From: JADHUC01 sp964617665
GTDB taxonomy: Bacteria; Planctomycetota; Planctomycetia; Pirellulales; Pirellulaceae
Assembly: GCA_964617665.1 (NCBI GenBank)
Contig: CAZUAH010000795.1
Location: 1-5,485, forward strand
Length of the DNA stretch: 5,485 nucleotides
Direction of reading: 5' to 3'
The translations under genes were made by a program, and so were the position numbers. This document shows, one piece after another, positions 5,472 through 5,485 of this stretch. A model generated the notes under the pieces. The model had not been told where the DNA came from and searched no databases. It saw only the letters and a program-made list of their open reading frames with translations. Positions within the stretch are counted from its first letter, which is position 1. Each line of letters begins with the position of its first letter.

Positions 5472-5485
5472 CGGCTCGGATTTCT

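Noticed and set aside
5426..5485. Minus-strand partial gene entering from the right edge (stop at 5426-5428)
   Set aside because: Only 19 codons are visible and it overlaps the radical SAM 3' end; mentioned as a hypothesis in the truncation finding but not supported enough to annotate.

Overview
The window looks like chromosomal DNA of a GC-rich Gram-negative bacterium, most probably a planctomycete of the Pirellulales type. The pointers are a Tat-exported Gfo/Idh/MocA oxidoreductase, loosely packed genes with intergenic regions of 100-435 bases, large imperfect palindromes between genes (one with the AAGCTTCCAGCTTG-type core I associate with that group), and secreted proteins of no known family. 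The taxonomic call is an inference from style, not a database match.

Layout. At 58-908 (+) an ECF-type sigma factor is followed, after a 2-nt gap, by a short soluble zinc-binding anti-sigma protein; the two form one regulatory operon. A convergent intergenic stretch (909-1060) separates them from a gene at 1061-1693 (-) for a secreted protein of unknown function. A 391-base non-coding stretch (1694-2084) holds a strong 23-bp-arm palindrome and a second hairpin. An alpha/beta hydrolase with a complete Ser-Asp-His triad lies at 2085-2939 (-). A 113-base gap contains a second, unrelated large palindrome. A 460-aa Tat-signal Gfo/Idh/MocA oxidoreductase occupies 3054-4436 (-). A 435-base divergent intergenic region (4437-4871) carries a plausible promoter on each strand and a cluster of mutually exclusive inverted repeats. 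At 4872-5471 (+) lies a radical SAM enzyme that keeps the whole iron-sulfur core but stops abruptly at 199 aa, only 14 bases before the window ends.

The genes do not form one pathway. Only the sigma/anti-sigma pair is clearly an operon; the three minus-strand genes are separated by hairpin-rich spacers and are probably transcribed separately. I see no CRISPR array, tRNA, rRNA, phage gene or transposase. The points most worth a second look are the abrupt C-terminus of the radical SAM protein, the switch-like leader in front of it, and a short coding-like frame that ends in an ATGA overlap with its start codon.
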